The position numbers and the translations under genes are program-made. The notes beneath the pieces were generated by a model, which did no database searches, was not told the DNA's origin, and worked only from the letters and a program-made list of their open reading frames with translations. Positions 6,980-14,969 of a DNA stretch of 18,108 nucleotides are shown in pieces. The stretch is from Flavobacteriales bacterium (GTDB lineage Bacteria; Bacteroidota; Bacteroidia; Flavobacteriales; Flavobacteriaceae), in NCBI GenBank assembly GCA_002737105.1, contig NSHO01000015.1, positions 1 through 18,108 on the forward strand, in the 5' to 3' direction. How positions within the stretch are numbered: position 1 is the first letter of the stretch; the number at the start of each line of letters is the position of its first letter.

Positions 6980-6987
6980 TACTTTTG
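6980..6987 (+). promoter_or_regulatory. plsC: -7 promoter element before plsC
   Basis: TACTTTTG fits TAnnTTTG exactly and ends 22 bases before the ATG at 7010. No -33 TTG was found at the right distance. Confidence 0.45.
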
Positions 6988-7009
6988 AAAATCGAATACA
7001 AACTTATAA

Positions 7010-7741
7010 ATGAAATTATTTAAATATCCCTTTTGGTTGCTATACCGCATCTGGTTTTACCTTTTGGTGTTGTTGCCAATACTAATTTTCTTTCCGCTAA
7101 TACTAATTTCTATTTTAAGCGAAAAAACCTATTCTTTATTTTTTAAAATTGCGCGACTTTGGGCTCGATTTATACTTATTGGAATGGGTTTTAGATTTGA
7201 AATAAAAGGCACTGAAAATTTTGAATCGGGGAAAAGTTATATGTTGGTAGCGAACCATACTTCAATGACAGATATTATGTTGATGCTTTTGGCCGTAAAA
7301 AACCATCCATTTGTATTTGTAGGTAAAAAAGAATTGGTTAAAATTCCCATTTTTGGATTCATTTACAAGCGTGTTTGTATTTTGGTTGACCGAGAAAATA
7401 GTAAAAGTAGATTTGCTGTTTTTGAACGCGCGCAAAACAGAATTCAACAAGGATTGAGTATTTGTATTTTTCCTGAAGGCGGCGTGCCAGACGAAAGTGT
7501 GCTTTTGGACGAATTTAAAGACGGCGCTTTCCGAATTGCAATAGAACACCAACTTACAATAATTCCCGTGACTTTTTACGATAACAAAAAACGCTTTTCT
7601 TACACCTTTTTTAGTGGCTCACCAGGAAAAATGAGAGCGAAAGTGCATGCGCCCATTTCCACCACAGGAAAAACCATGAAAGATAAAAATCTTTTAAAAC
7701 AAGAAGTTAGAGATATTATTTTAACGGAACTTCAAAAATAA
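7010..7741 (+). CDS. plsC: 1-acyl-sn-glycerol-3-phosphate acyltransferase (PlsC family)
   Basis: A 243-residue membrane-associated enzyme expected to acylate lysophosphatidic acid to phosphatidic acid in phospholipid synthesis. The N-terminal 8-36 stretch is strongly hydrophobic and should anchor it in the inner membrane. The HX4D catalytic motif is NHTSMTD at 82-88 (His83, Asp88). The glycerol-phosphate-binding region CILVDREN lies at 123-130 and FPEGG at 154-158. These are acyltransferase motifs I to III in the right order and spacing. Length is typical. It stands alone between trpS (divergent) and a lipoprotein gene (convergent), with a terminator in the 33-base convergent gap. Related acyltransferases use other acceptors such as ornithine lipids, so substrate is likely but not certain. 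Confidence 0.88.
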   Translation: MKLFKYPFWLLYRIWFYLLVLLPILIFFPLILISILSEKTYSLFFKIARLWARFILIGMGFRFEIKGTENFESGKSYMLVANHTSMTDIMLMLLAVKNHPFVFVGKKELVKIPIFGFIYKRVCILVDRENSKSRFAVFERAQNRIQQGLSICIFPEGGVPDESVLLDEFKDGAFRIAIEHQLTIIPVTFYDNKKRFSYTFFSGSPGKMRAKVHAPISTTGKTMKDKNLLKQEVRDIILTELQK

Positions 7742-7749
7742 TACGCAAA

Positions 7750-7773
7750 AAAAACGCCCTAAAAGGCGTTTTT
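7750..7773. terminator. bidirectional terminator between plsC and lipoprotein gene
   Basis: AAAACGCC (7751-7758) pairs with GGCGTTTT (7765-7772) around a 6-base loop, extendable by one A-T pair. The A run on one side and T run on the other make it a terminator in both directions. It nearly fills the 33 bases between the convergent stops at 7741 and 7775. Confidence 0.85.
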
Positions 7774-7774
7774 A

Positions 7775-8182
7775 TTATGGTACAACAACTGAAAATTCTT
7801 CATAAAGATTAACTCCGTTGGCGTCTTTACCTTTCCAAAACTTTAAAAGATAAGTGCCTGAAGTAGCTGGTTTAAATCTTAAAATTTCCGTCTGCAATTG
7901 ATTGAGTAAAGGCAAACAGCCTTGTTCTTCTATCACGTAATTTAGTACAGCAATAGTTCTATTAAAATCGTCTTTAGTGTAATAAAAACCTTCAAAACCA
8001 TGGCAGCTAGTTGGTCTTGCATAGGTAACTTCAATTTCGTTTATGGTATTTACTGTAAAGGTTGTTGGTAAAACAACCGATTCTACGGGTACTAATTCTA
8101 AATGAACTCTTGGTCCTTCATATTCTTGTGTACATGAAATAGATAAAACAAAAATACTGATTAGTGCTATTAATTTTTTCAT
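7775..8182 (-). CDS. small putative lipoprotein of unknown function
   Basis: A 135-residue protein that I do not recognise. The start MKKLIALISIFVLSIS followed by Cys17 is a lipoprotein signal sequence, with a loose lipobox as is usual in Bacteroidota. The mature protein is about 119 residues, acidic at its start, and rich in beta-strand-like segments (FTVNTINEIEVTYA, SGTYLLKFWKGKD, EEFSVVV). This suggests a small immunoglobulin-like or other beta-sandwich domain. The mature part has two further cysteines, Cys60 and Cys89, which could form a disulfide in the periplasm or at the surface. It lies downstream of recA on the same strand with a 79-base gap, and ends at the bidirectional terminator shared with plsC. 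No recA-related role is implied. Confidence 0.75.
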   Translation of the reverse strand: MKKLIALISIFVLSISCTQEYEGPRVHLELVPVESVVLPTTFTVNTINEIEVTYARPTSCHGFEGFYYTKDDFNRTIAVLNYVIEEQGCLPLLNQLQTEILRFKPATSGTYLLKFWKGKDANGVNLYEEFSVVVP

Positions 8183-8215
8183 GATATTTCTTATTTAAAA
8201 TTTCTAATCCTCGAA

Positions 8216-8231
8216 TTTGATTTTAATCAAA
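8216..8231. repeat. short palindrome between recA and lipoprotein gene
   Basis: TTTGATT and AATCAAA are separated by two bases. It could be a weak hairpin or an operator in front of the lipoprotein gene. There is no T tract on the recA side, so it is not a good recA terminator. Function unassigned. Confidence 0.3.
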
Positions 8232-8261
8232 AAACCATCCTAAAAAGTATGATTTCTTGTA

Positions 8262-9266
8262 TTAAGCGTTTTGTTCTTTTAGGAACTCCTTAATTTTAAC
8301 TTCTAATTCATCCATTAATTCTGGATTGTCTTTTATTAATTGTTTTACACCATCTCTTCCTTGTCCTAATTTGGTTTCGCCATAACTAAACCATGAACCA
8401 CTTTTTTTGATAATTTCAAAATCTACAGCCAAGTCTAAAACTTCTCCCACTTTAGAAACTCCTTCACCGTACATAATGTCAAATTCTGCGGTTCTAAATG
8501 GTGGTGCTACTTTGTTTTTTACAATTTTTACTCTCGTTCTGTTACCAATTACTGTGTCGCCGTCTTTAATTTGTGAAGAACGTCTGATATCAATTCTTAT
8601 CGAAGCATAAAACTTCAATGCGTTTCCACCGGTTGTAGTTTCTGGACTTCCAAACATTACCCCAATTTTATCTCTCAACTGATTGATAAAAAATACGGTA
8701 CATTTTGTTTTATGAATGGTTCCTGTTAATTTTCTTAAAGCTTGCGACATCAAACGGGCATGTAATCCCATTTTACTGTCACCCATATCGCCTTCAATTT
8801 CACTTTTTGGGGTCAATGCAGCAACCGAGTCAATTACTACAATATCTACAGCACCAGAACGAATTAAACTTTCAGCAATTTCTAATGCTTGTTCTCCGTT
8901 ATCAGGTTGAGAAATAATTAAATTATCAATATCAATTCCTAATTTCTCAGCATAAAAACGGTCAAATGCGTGTTCTGCATCAATAAATGCCGCAATTCCA
9001 CCTGCTTTTTGTGCTTCTGCTATGGCGTGTAAGGTTAGGGTGGTTTTACCAGAAGATTCTGGTCCGTAAATTTCGATAATTCTTCCTTTCGGATAACCGT
9101 TTACGCCCAATGCAATGTCTACACCTAAAGATCCTGATGAAATGGTTTCTACTTCTTCTACTGCAGAATCACCCATTTTCATTACAGTCCCTTTACCGTA
9201 CGTTTTGTCTAATTTGTCTAATGTTAGTTGTAAGGCTTTTAATTTTGCTTCTTTTTCCGTGCTCAT
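8262..9266 (-). CDS. recA: recombinase RecA
   Basis: A 334-residue ATP-dependent strand-exchange protein for homologous recombination and DNA repair. The Walker A motif GPESSGKT follows [15 protein letters not shown], the Walker B region [20 protein letters not shown], loop L1 ([19 protein letters not shown]), [30 protein letters not shown] (loop L2) and the C-terminal [19 protein letters not shown] all match RecA closely. The reading frame stays open upstream to 9344, but the ATG at 9264-9266 ([13 protein letters not shown]) is the family-typical start and the upstream codons look like non-coding AT-rich DNA. The C-terminus is short and mildly acidic. No LexA-type operator was recognised upstream. 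DprA, its likely loader in transformation, is encoded nearby. Confidence 0.98.
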   Translation of the reverse strand: MSTEKEAKLKALQLTLDKLDKTYGKGTVMKMGDSAVEEVETISSGSLGVDIALGVNGYPKGRIIEIYGPESSGKTTLTLHAIAEAQKAGGIAAFIDAEHAFDRFYAEKLGIDIDNLIISQPDNGEQALEIAESLIRSGAVDIVVIDSVAALTPKSEIEGDMGDSKMGLHARLMSQALRKLTGTIHKTKCTVFFINQLRDKIGVMFGSPETTTGGNALKFYASIRIDIRRSSQIKDGDTVIGNRTRVKIVKNKVAPPFRTAEFDIMYGEGVSKVGEVLDLAVDFEIIKKSGSWFSYGETKLGQGRDGVKQLIKDNPELMDELEVKIKEFLKEQNA

Positions 9267-9282
9267 AATATTTAATTTTTCG

Positions 9283-9313
9283 TAAAAATACAGAATTTTT
9301 TTATTGCAACAAA
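9283..9313 (-). promoter_or_regulatory. recA: possible recA promoter
   Basis: On the minus strand TTTG (9310-9313) and TATTTTTA (9283-9290, one base off TAnnTTTG) are 19 bases apart, 16 bases before the recA ATG. The position supports the shorter recA start: the longer reading frame would begin upstream of this promoter. Confidence 0.4.
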
Positions 9314-9357
9314 TTTTGTTTGTAAATTTCTTGATACATTTCAAATAAAATTTTTTT

Positions 9358-9365
9358 TACCTTTG
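9358..9365 (+). promoter_or_regulatory. trhO: -7 promoter element before trhO
   Basis: TACCTTTG fits TAnnTTTG exactly. It lies 84 bases before the trhO ATG, predicting a leader of about 75-80 bases that contains the palindrome at 9412-9424. The nearest upstream TTG (9331-9333) is 24 bases away, longer than usual. Confidence 0.4.
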
Positions 9366-9411
9366 TTGTCTAATTCTTCCATTTAGAATTTGTTTATTTA
9401 TTTCTTTAAGT

Positions 9412-9424
9412 CGTGATTATCACG
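9412..9424 (+). promoter_or_regulatory. trhO: palindrome in the trhO leader
   Basis: CGTGAT and ATCACG are separated by one base, a perfect 6-bp dyad 25 bases upstream of the trhO ATG. It could be an operator or a small RNA hairpin near the ribosome start region. The spacing does not fit a CRP/FNR site. Function is unassigned. Confidence 0.35.
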
Positions 9425-9449
9425 GCTCTAACCTTAAAATGTTTATAGC

Positions 9450-10820
9450 ATGCAACTGTACAACACCTTAAGCGCAGAAGAAAGAGCCAAGTTAATTGAC
9501 CAAGCCGGTCAACGATTAACGCTTTCTTTTTATGCGTATGCCAAAATTGAAAATCCTACATTATTTAGAAATGATTTGTTTTTAAAATGGAACAAATTAG
9601 ATGCCTTAGGCCGAATTTATGTCGCAAAAGAAGGTATAAATGCGCAAATGTCTGTTCCAGCAGAAAATCTTGAAGCCTTCAAAGAAACGCTTGAAACCTA
9701 CGATTTTATGAAAGGCATTCGTTTGAATATTGCCGTAGAACATGATGACCATTCTTTTTTAAAATTAACCATAAAAGTTAGACACAAAATTGTGGCCGAT
9801 GGATTAAATGACGACACGTTTGATGTAACCAACAAAGGCGTGCATTTAAACGCTCGAGAATTTAATCAAATTTTAGAAGATCCAAATACGATTGTAGTTG
9901 ATTTTAGAAATCATTATGAAAGTGAAGTTGGGCATTTTAAAGGTGCCATTACGCCAGATGTTGAAACATTTCGTGAAAGTTTGCCAATTATAAATGAGCA
10001 ATTAAAAGATTTTAAAGAAGATAAAAATTTAGTGATGTATTGCACGGGCGGTATTCGTTGTGAAAAAGCCTCTGCTTATTATAAACATCAAGGTTTTAAA
10101 AACGTTTTTCAGTTAGAAGGCGGCATTATTAACTATGCCAAACAAATTAAGGAAGAAGGTTTAGAAAGTAAATTTATTGGTAAAAACTTTGTATTTGACC
10201 ACCGTTTAGGCGAACGAATTACAGACGATATTATTTCGCAATGTCACCAATGTGGCGCACCTTGTGATACGCACTTAAATTGCGCTAATGAAGCGTGTCA
10301 TTTATTATTTATTCAGTGCGATTCTTGTGCTGAAAAAATGGAAAATTGTTGTTCTACAAGTTGTGTAGCAACCATTTATTTGCCTTTAGACGAACAAGAA
10401 AACCTAAGAAAAGGGTTAAAAAATGGGAATATGATTTTTCAAAAAGGGAAATCACCGGCGTTAACATTCAAACAAAATTCGGAAAGAAATATTTTTGAAG
10501 AAATCGCTCAAAAACCGGTAAAAGTTTCGGTAGTTACCCAAATTAGAAAGCGAAAATTATCGACGGAAAGAAAAATATATATTGGTAAGGGCCAACATTA
10601 TTTCACCAAAGCACAAGTAGGACAATTTTTAATAGAAAACCAAGAATTACAAACTGGAGACACCATTTTTATTACAGGCCCTACAACTGGAAACGAGAAA
10701 ATGCAAGTGGGCACGATGTTGATAAATGGTATCGAAAACACCGTAGCCAAACCTGGTGAAAAAGTAACTTTTGTAGTCCCATTTAAAATTAGGGAATCAG
10801 ATAAAATATATAAAATATAA
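9450..10820 (+). CDS. trhO: tRNA uridine(34) hydroxylase TrhO (rhodanese-like) with C-terminal U32-type barrel
   Basis: A 456-residue protein. The first about 350 residues match TrhO (YceA), which hydroxylates U34 of certain tRNAs to ho5U using oxygen. An N-terminal acylphosphatase-like part (LSFYAYAKI ... GRIYVAKEGINAQMSV) precedes a rhodanese domain with the active loop CTGGIRC (Cys198 to Cys204) and the FQLEGGIINY segment. A cysteine-rich region at 265-305, with CHQCG and repeated CxxC-like pairs, probably binds a metal, as in other family members. E. coli TrhO ends at about 350 residues. Here residues 355-456 form an extra domain containing YIGKGQHYFTKAQVG, GDTIFITGPTTG and IRESDKIYKI. 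That pattern resembles the C-terminal beta-barrel of U32-peptidase-like proteins. The gene appears to be a single transcription unit, with its own promoter element and a downstream terminator. Confidence 0.92.
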   Translation: MQLYNTLSAEERAKLIDQAGQRLTLSFYAYAKIENPTLFRNDLFLKWNKLDALGRIYVAKEGINAQMSVPAENLEAFKETLETYDFMKGIRLNIAVEHDDHSFLKLTIKVRHKIVADGLNDDTFDVTNKGVHLNAREFNQILEDPNTIVVDFRNHYESEVGHFKGAITPDVETFRESLPIINEQLKDFKEDKNLVMYCTGGIRCEKASAYYKHQGFKNVFQLEGGIINYAKQIKEEGLESKFIGKNFVFDHRLGERITDDIISQCHQCGAPCDTHLNCANEACHLLFIQCDSCAEKMENCCSTSCVATIYLPLDEQENLRKGLKNGNMIFQKGKSPALTFKQNSERNIFEEIAQKPVKVSVVTQIRKRKLSTERKIYIGKGQHYFTKAQVGQFLIENQELQTGDTIFITGPTTGNEKMQVGTMLINGIENTVAKPGEKVTFVVPFKIRESDKIYKI

Positions 10821-10841
10821 TTTGAAATTCATAAGAAAATG

Positions 10842-10877
10842 AAACCTGTTGCGTTATAATGATATAACAGGTTTTTT
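10842..10877 (+). terminator. trhO: intrinsic terminator of trhO
   Basis: AAACCTGTT (10842-10850) pairs with AACAGGTTT (10866-10874), followed by a T run to 10877. The 15-base loop holds a further GTTAT/ATAAC pairing option. It starts 21 bases after the trhO stop. Confidence 0.75.
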
Positions 10878-10928
10878 CATTCGTACCAACTTGAAAAACC
10901 AAAAGTTTAAATTCAGTCAAAAAAATGC

Positions 10929-10936
10929 TATCTTTA
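10929..10936 (+). promoter_or_regulatory. ricT: possible -7 element for the ricT operon
   Basis: TATCTTTA is one base off TAnnTTTG and lies 62 bases before the ricT ATG. A short inverted repeat TTGAAA / TTTCAA (10952-10957 and 10963-10968) sits between it and the start codon. The assignment is tentative. Confidence 0.3.
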
Positions 10937-10998
10937 CACTCAAAATAACATTTGAAAAGTAGTTTCAATTTTTTTGAGGCGATCAATATATATAAATT

Positions 10999-12150
10999 AT
11001 GGCATGTACAAGTTGTTCAACTTCCGATGGTGGTGCACCAAAGGGGTGTAAAAATAATGGGACTTGCGGCACCGATAGCTGCAACAAATTAACGGTTTTC
11101 GATTGGTTAGCCAATATGACCTTACCAGGCGGTCAAGCACCGTTTGATTGTGTAGAAGTACGTTTTAAAAACGGAAGAAAAGAATTCTTTAGAAACACCG
11201 AAAAACTTACTTTAAGCATCGGTGATGTAGTAGCAACTGAAGCTTCTTCTGGTCACGATGTGGGTTTGGTATCTTTAACCGGAGAATTAGTTCGTGTTCA
11301 AATGAACAAGAAAAACGTAAAAGACAATGCCGAAATCCCTAAAGTTTACCGCAAAGCGACTCAAAAAGACATCGATATTTGGCATGGCGTAAGAAATAAA
11401 GAAGACGGCATTCAAGTCCGTGCGCGTGAAATTGCCATAGCGATTAAATTAGAAATGAAAATTTCGGATATCGAGTTCCAAGGCGATGGCTCAAAAGCCA
11501 CGTTTTATTATACCGCAAATGACCGTGTGGATTTCCGACAATTGATTAAAGAATACGCTAGCGAATTTAAAATCCGTATAGAAATGAAACAGGTTGGTTT
11601 CCGACAAGAAGCCGCTCGTTTAGGCGGAATTGGTTCTTGTGGACGCGAATTATGTTGCTCGTCTTGGTTAACCGATTTCAGAAGCGTAAATACATCTGCA
11701 GCACGATACCAACAATTATCTTTAAATCCACAAAAATTAGCAGGTCAATGTGGAAAGCTAAAATGTTGTTTAAATTACGAATTAGACACGTATTTAGACG
11801 CACTAAAAGGCTTGCCAGACATGGACACAAAATTGCTTACCGATAAAGGTGATGCGTATTGCCAAAAAATAGATATTTTTAAAAATTTAATGTGGTTTTC
11901 TTACGCAAACGCGCCAGCTCATTGGCACACACTAACCGCAGAAAAAGCCAATGAAATTGTTGCCATTAACAAACAAGGTAAAAAAATCGCACAATTAGAA
12001 GACTTTGTAGAAGAAGTTTCAACCCTAAATGTGGAGAAAAAATTCGAAAATGTTGTAGGACAAGATAGTCTAACACGTTTTGATCAACCTAAAAGAAAAT
12101 CAAACAATAATAATCAAAGAAAAAAGAAACCGTTTAAGAAAAATGAATAA
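10999..12150 (+). CDS. ricT: RicT/YaaT-like PSP1-domain iron-sulfur protein
   Basis: A 383-residue cytoplasmic protein. The core, about residues 45-270, is a PSP1 domain of the RicT (YaaT) family. In Bacillus RicT works with RicA and RicF in a 4Fe-4S complex affecting RNA processing. Two conserved cysteine clusters are intact: GSCGRELCCS (Cys214, Cys219, Cys220) and GQCGKLKCC (Cys251, Cys256, Cys257). The N-terminus adds five cysteines in the first 28 residues (positions 3, 6, 17, 23, 28), a further likely metal site not present in the Bacillus protein as I recall it. The C-terminus ends in a very basic, Lys/Arg/Asn-rich tail, compatible with nucleic acid binding. It overlaps gldH by 8 bases and is probably co-transcribed with gldH and PBP1A. 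No ricA or ricF is nearby. Role in Bacteroidota is inferred. Confidence 0.88.
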   Translation: MACTSCSTSDGGAPKGCKNNGTCGTDSCNKLTVFDWLANMTLPGGQAPFDCVEVRFKNGRKEFFRNTEKLTLSIGDVVATEASSGHDVGLVSLTGELVRVQMNKKNVKDNAEIPKVYRKATQKDIDIWHGVRNKEDGIQVRAREIAIAIKLEMKISDIEFQGDGSKATFYYTANDRVDFRQLIKEYASEFKIRIEMKQVGFRQEAARLGGIGSCGRELCCSSWLTDFRSVNTSAARYQQLSLNPQKLAGQCGKLKCCLNYELDTYLDALKGLPDMDTKLLTDKGDAYCQKIDIFKNLMWFSYANAPAHWHTLTAEKANEIVAINKQGKKIAQLEDFVEEVSTLNVEKKFENVVGQDSLTRFDQPKRKSNNNNQRKKKPFKKNE

Positions 12151-12631
12151 TGCTTTTTTAAAAATACTGCCTTTTTTCTTGATTTTTGTGGTAATTTCTT
12201 GCGACAAAAAACAAGTTTTTGATGAATATTATGCCTTTGACGGCACTTGGAAAAAAAACAAAAAAGCCACTTTTACTTTTGACCAAAAAGATACAACAAG
12301 TGTCTATAATTTATATTTAAACGTCAGAAACAACAACGATTATCCATACAATAATTTGTTTTTAATTGTATCTTTAAACCAGCCCAACGGCAAAGTGCTA
12401 GTGGATACTTTAGAATACCAAATGGCAAATCCGGATGGTACTTTATTAGGAACTGGTTTTTCAGATGTAAAAGAAAGTAAACTGTGGTACAAAGAAAATT
12501 ATAGCTTTGAAAAACCCGGAAAATATACGTTAGAAGTTGAACATGCTGTTAGACAAACAGGAAAAGTAAAAGGCGTAAAAGACTTAACCGGCATTACAGA
12601 TTTAGGATTTAGAATAGAAAAAAGAAAATAA
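12143..12631 (+). CDS. gldH: gliding motility lipoprotein GldH
   Basis: A 162-residue lipoprotein required for gliding motility in Flavobacterium johnsoniae. The ATG at 12143 gives a proper lipoprotein signal, with MNNAFLK, a hydrophobic core and Cys20 after VVIS. An in-frame ATG at 12080 would add 21 charged residues within the ricT 3' end and would spoil the signal peptide, so it was not used. The mature protein contains GldH-like stretches such as YYAFDGTWKKN near residue 30, RNNNDYPYNNLFLIVSL in the middle and LTGITDLGFRIEK at the end. The start codon and ricT stop share ATGAATAA, an 8-base overlap that implies translational coupling. The PBP1A gene follows after 8 bases. Together with the type IX secretion apparatus, Gld proteins drive surface adhesin movement; the exact role of GldH is unsettled. 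Confidence 0.92.
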   Translation: MNNAFLKILPFFLIFVVISCDKKQVFDEYYAFDGTWKKNKKATFTFDQKDTTSVYNLYLNVRNNNDYPYNNLFLIVSLNQPNGKVLVDTLEYQMANPDGTLLGTGFSDVKESKLWYKENYSFEKPGKYTLEVEHAVRQTGKVKGVKDLTGITDLGFRIEKRK

Positions 12632-12639
12632 AGATACAA

Positions 12640-14961
12640 ATGGCAACTAACAACACCCAAGTCAGTTATTCAGATTACGTTAGAAAATTTTGGAAATTAT
12701 TCGGTTACACTTTTGGTGGCCTTTTATTGTTTTTTCTTTTGGCATCGTGGGGATTTTTCGGAAAAATGCCCTCGTTTGACGAATTAGAAAATCCAGATAC
12801 CAATATTGCTACAGAAATTATTTCTTCCGACGGCGTTACTTTAGGAAAATTTTATAAAGAAAACAGAACGCCTGTAAAATATCAAGATTTACCAAAACAT
12901 TTAGTAGATGCTTTAGTAGCCACTGAAGATGAACGTTTTTACGAACATTCTGGTGTAGATGCTAGAGGAACGTTAAGAGCCATTTCTAGTTTAGGAGGTA
13001 GCGGAGGCGCAAGTACTATCACGCAACAATTAGCCAAAAATTTATTTCACGGTGAAGGCTCTAAATTTTTACCTTTTCGTGTCATTCAAAAATGCAAAGA
13101 GTGGATTATTGCTACAAAATTAGAACGTCAATATACCAAACAAGAAATTATAGCATTATACTTAAACAAAGTAGATTTTGTAAATAGCGCAGTAGGAATT
13201 CGTTCCGCTTCAAAAATCTACATGAACAAAGAGCCTAAAGACTTAACTTTAGCTGAAAGTGCTTTATTTGTGGGAATGCTAAAAAATCCAGCATTATTCA
13301 ATCCTACCAAAGAAAAAAGAAAAGAAAGAGTTTTCAAACGTAGAAATACCGTTTTAGACCAAATGGTAAAAAACAAATATTTATCTGAAGCAAAGGCAGC
13401 AGAATTGAAGCGAGTTCCTGTAAAAATAAACTTCAAACCAGAAAGCCATGCTGAAGGCACAGCTACGTATTTCAGAGAATACTTACGTGAAAGTTTAAAA
13501 CCTATCATCAAAGCCATTGAAGACGAAAAAGGAGAAGAAATTGACCTTTATACAGCCGGTTTAAAAATTTATGTGACCATCGATTCGCGCATGCAACAAT
13601 ATGCTGAGGAAGCAGTGGAAGAACATTTGTCTAATTTACAACCTGAATTTAATCGCCGTCAAAAAGACAATCCAACCGCGCCGTTTTTAAATATTACGCC
13701 GGCGGAAACACAGAAAATCATAAATCAAGCTATGAAAAATTCAGAGAGATGGCGGATTATGAGCATCAACGGAAAATCGGACGAAGAAATAAAACAATCT
13801 TTTGATGTGGCTACAAAAATGAAAATTTTCACTTGGAAAGGCGAAAGAGATACCATCATGAAGCCGAAAGATTCTATCCTTTATTACAAACATTTCTTGC
13901 AAACTGGAATGATGGCAATGGAACCACAAACGGGTCATGTAAAAGCATGGGTAGGCGGCATCAATTATAAATATTTCCAATATGATCATGTGGGTCAAGG
14001 CGCACGTCAAGTAGGGTCTACATTTAAACCATTTGTATATGCTACAGCCATAGACAGATTACAAAAATCGCCATGCGACATGATAATGGATTCGCCATTT
14101 ACCATTTTAAAAGGAGATAATAACGATAAAAATTGGACACCAAACAATTCAGATGGAAAATACCGTGGATTGGTTTCTATGAAAAGGGCATTAGCTAATT
14201 CCATCAACACGGTTTCGGCACGTTTAATTCATGAAGTGGGCGCGCCGGCTGTAGTGGAAATGGCAAAAAATTTAGGAGTTACTTCCAACATTCCAAACCG
14301 CCCAGCAATTGCTTTGGGAGCAGTAGAAATTACGGTAGAAGAAATGGTAGCCGCTTTCAGTACGTTTGCTAATGAAGGCGTGTATATAAAGCCGCAATTA
14401 ATTTCTAAAATTGAAGATAAAAACGGCGTTGTAATTTACCAAAGTGTGGAAGAATCTCATGATGTGGTAAATAAAGATGTGGCGTATTCGGTTATCAAAT
14501 TAATGGAAGGCGTTACCGAATCAGGTACGGGTTCTCGTTTGCGTTGGGCAGCTTCGGCACCATCTAATTTTTTAACGGGCGTGCCTTACAATATTAAAGG
14601 ACCAGTTGCAGGAAAAACAGGAACTTCTCAAAACAATTCCGATGGTTGGTTTATTGGGATGGTTCCTAATTTAGCCGCCGGTGTTTGGGTAGGTAATGAA
14701 GATCGTTCGGCACATTTTGAAAGTACAAATATGGGACAAGGCGCGACAACAGCTTTACCAATTTATGGTATTTTTATGCGAAAATGTTTGGCAGATCCAA
14801 CGCTAAATGTTTCACAACAACCATTTAAAAGACCTGCAAATATGTCTATAAAAGTAGATTGCGGACCAGAACCTAGAGCGGTTGTAGATTCTACAGCTAC
14901 AGATTCTACCGCAGTTCCAATAGATGCACAACCAGATACTGACGGATTAGACGGACTATAA
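12640..14961 (+). CDS. mrcA: class A penicillin-binding protein 1A
   Basis: A 773-residue bifunctional peptidoglycan synthase. A short cytoplasmic tail is followed by one membrane helix at about 20-40. The glycosyltransferase (GT51) domain has [12 protein letters not shown], with catalytic Glu96, and [12 protein letters not shown] at 123-134. The transpeptidase domain has all three motifs: STFK with nucleophile Ser460 (460-463), SIN at 521-523 and KTGT at 659-662. The tail after about 735 is Thr/Asp-rich and probably disordered. Length is normal for the family. It sits 8 bases after gldH and 8 bases before scoA, so read-through transcription across the block is likely. Some relatives are annotated simply as transglycosylase-domain proteins; motif integrity here supports both activities. 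Confidence 0.95.
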   Translation: MATNNTQVSYSDYVRKFWKLFGYTFGGLLLFFLLASWGFFGKMPSFDELENPDTNIATEIISSDGVTLGKFYKENRTPVKYQDLPKHLVDALVATEDERFYEHSGVDARGTLRAISSLGGSGGASTITQQLAKNLFHGEGSKFLPFRVIQKCKEWIIATKLERQYTKQEIIALYLNKVDFVNSAVGIRSASKIYMNKEPKDLTLAESALFVGMLKNPALFNPTKEKRKERVFKRRNTVLDQMVKNKYLSEAKAAELKRVPVKINFKPESHAEGTATYFREYLRESLKPIIKAIEDEKGEEIDLYTAGLKIYVTIDSRMQQYAEEAVEEHLSNLQPEFNRRQKDNPTAPFLNITPAETQKIINQAMKNSERWRIMSINGKSDEEIKQSFDVATKMKIFTWKGERDTIMKPKDSILYYKHFLQTGMMAMEPQTGHVKAWVGGINYKYFQYDHVGQGARQVGSTFKPFVYATAIDRLQKSPCDMIMDSPFTILKGDNNDKNWTPNNSDGKYRGLVSMKRALANSINTVSARLIHEVGAPAVVEMAKNLGVTSNIPNRPAIALGAVEITVEEMVAAFSTFANEGVYIKPQLISKIEDKNGVVIYQSVEESHDVVNKDVAYSVIKLMEGVTESGTGSRLRWAASAPSNFLTGVPYNIKGPVAGKTGTSQNNSDGWFIGMVPNLAAGVWVGNEDRSAHFESTNMGQGATTALPIYGIFMRKCLADPTLNVSQQPFKRPANMSIKVDCGPEPRAVVDSTATDSTAVPIDAQPDTDGLDGL

Positions 14962-14969
14962 ATTATATT

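Noticed and set aside
6888..7009. Regulatory leader (T-box or attenuator) of trpS
   Set aside because: The likely promoter is 17 bases from the ATG, leaving no room for a structured leader.
8705..8917. Overlapping open frames antisense to recA
   Set aside because: They run opposite highly conserved RecA motifs and have no independent start signals or domains.
9267..9344. 26-codon in-frame upstream extension of recA
   Set aside because: The added residues are Lys/Ile/Cys-rich and unlike RecA N-termini, a likely promoter lies inside the extension, and MSTEKEAK is the expected start.
9412..9424. CRP/FNR-type site upstream of trhO
   Set aside because: The half-sites are separated by one base, too close for the usual FNR or CRP spacing, and the dyad lies downstream of the likely promoter.
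12080..12142. Upstream ATG for gldH
   Set aside because: It would put 21 charged residues before the lipoprotein signal and lies within the ricT coding sequence in another frame.
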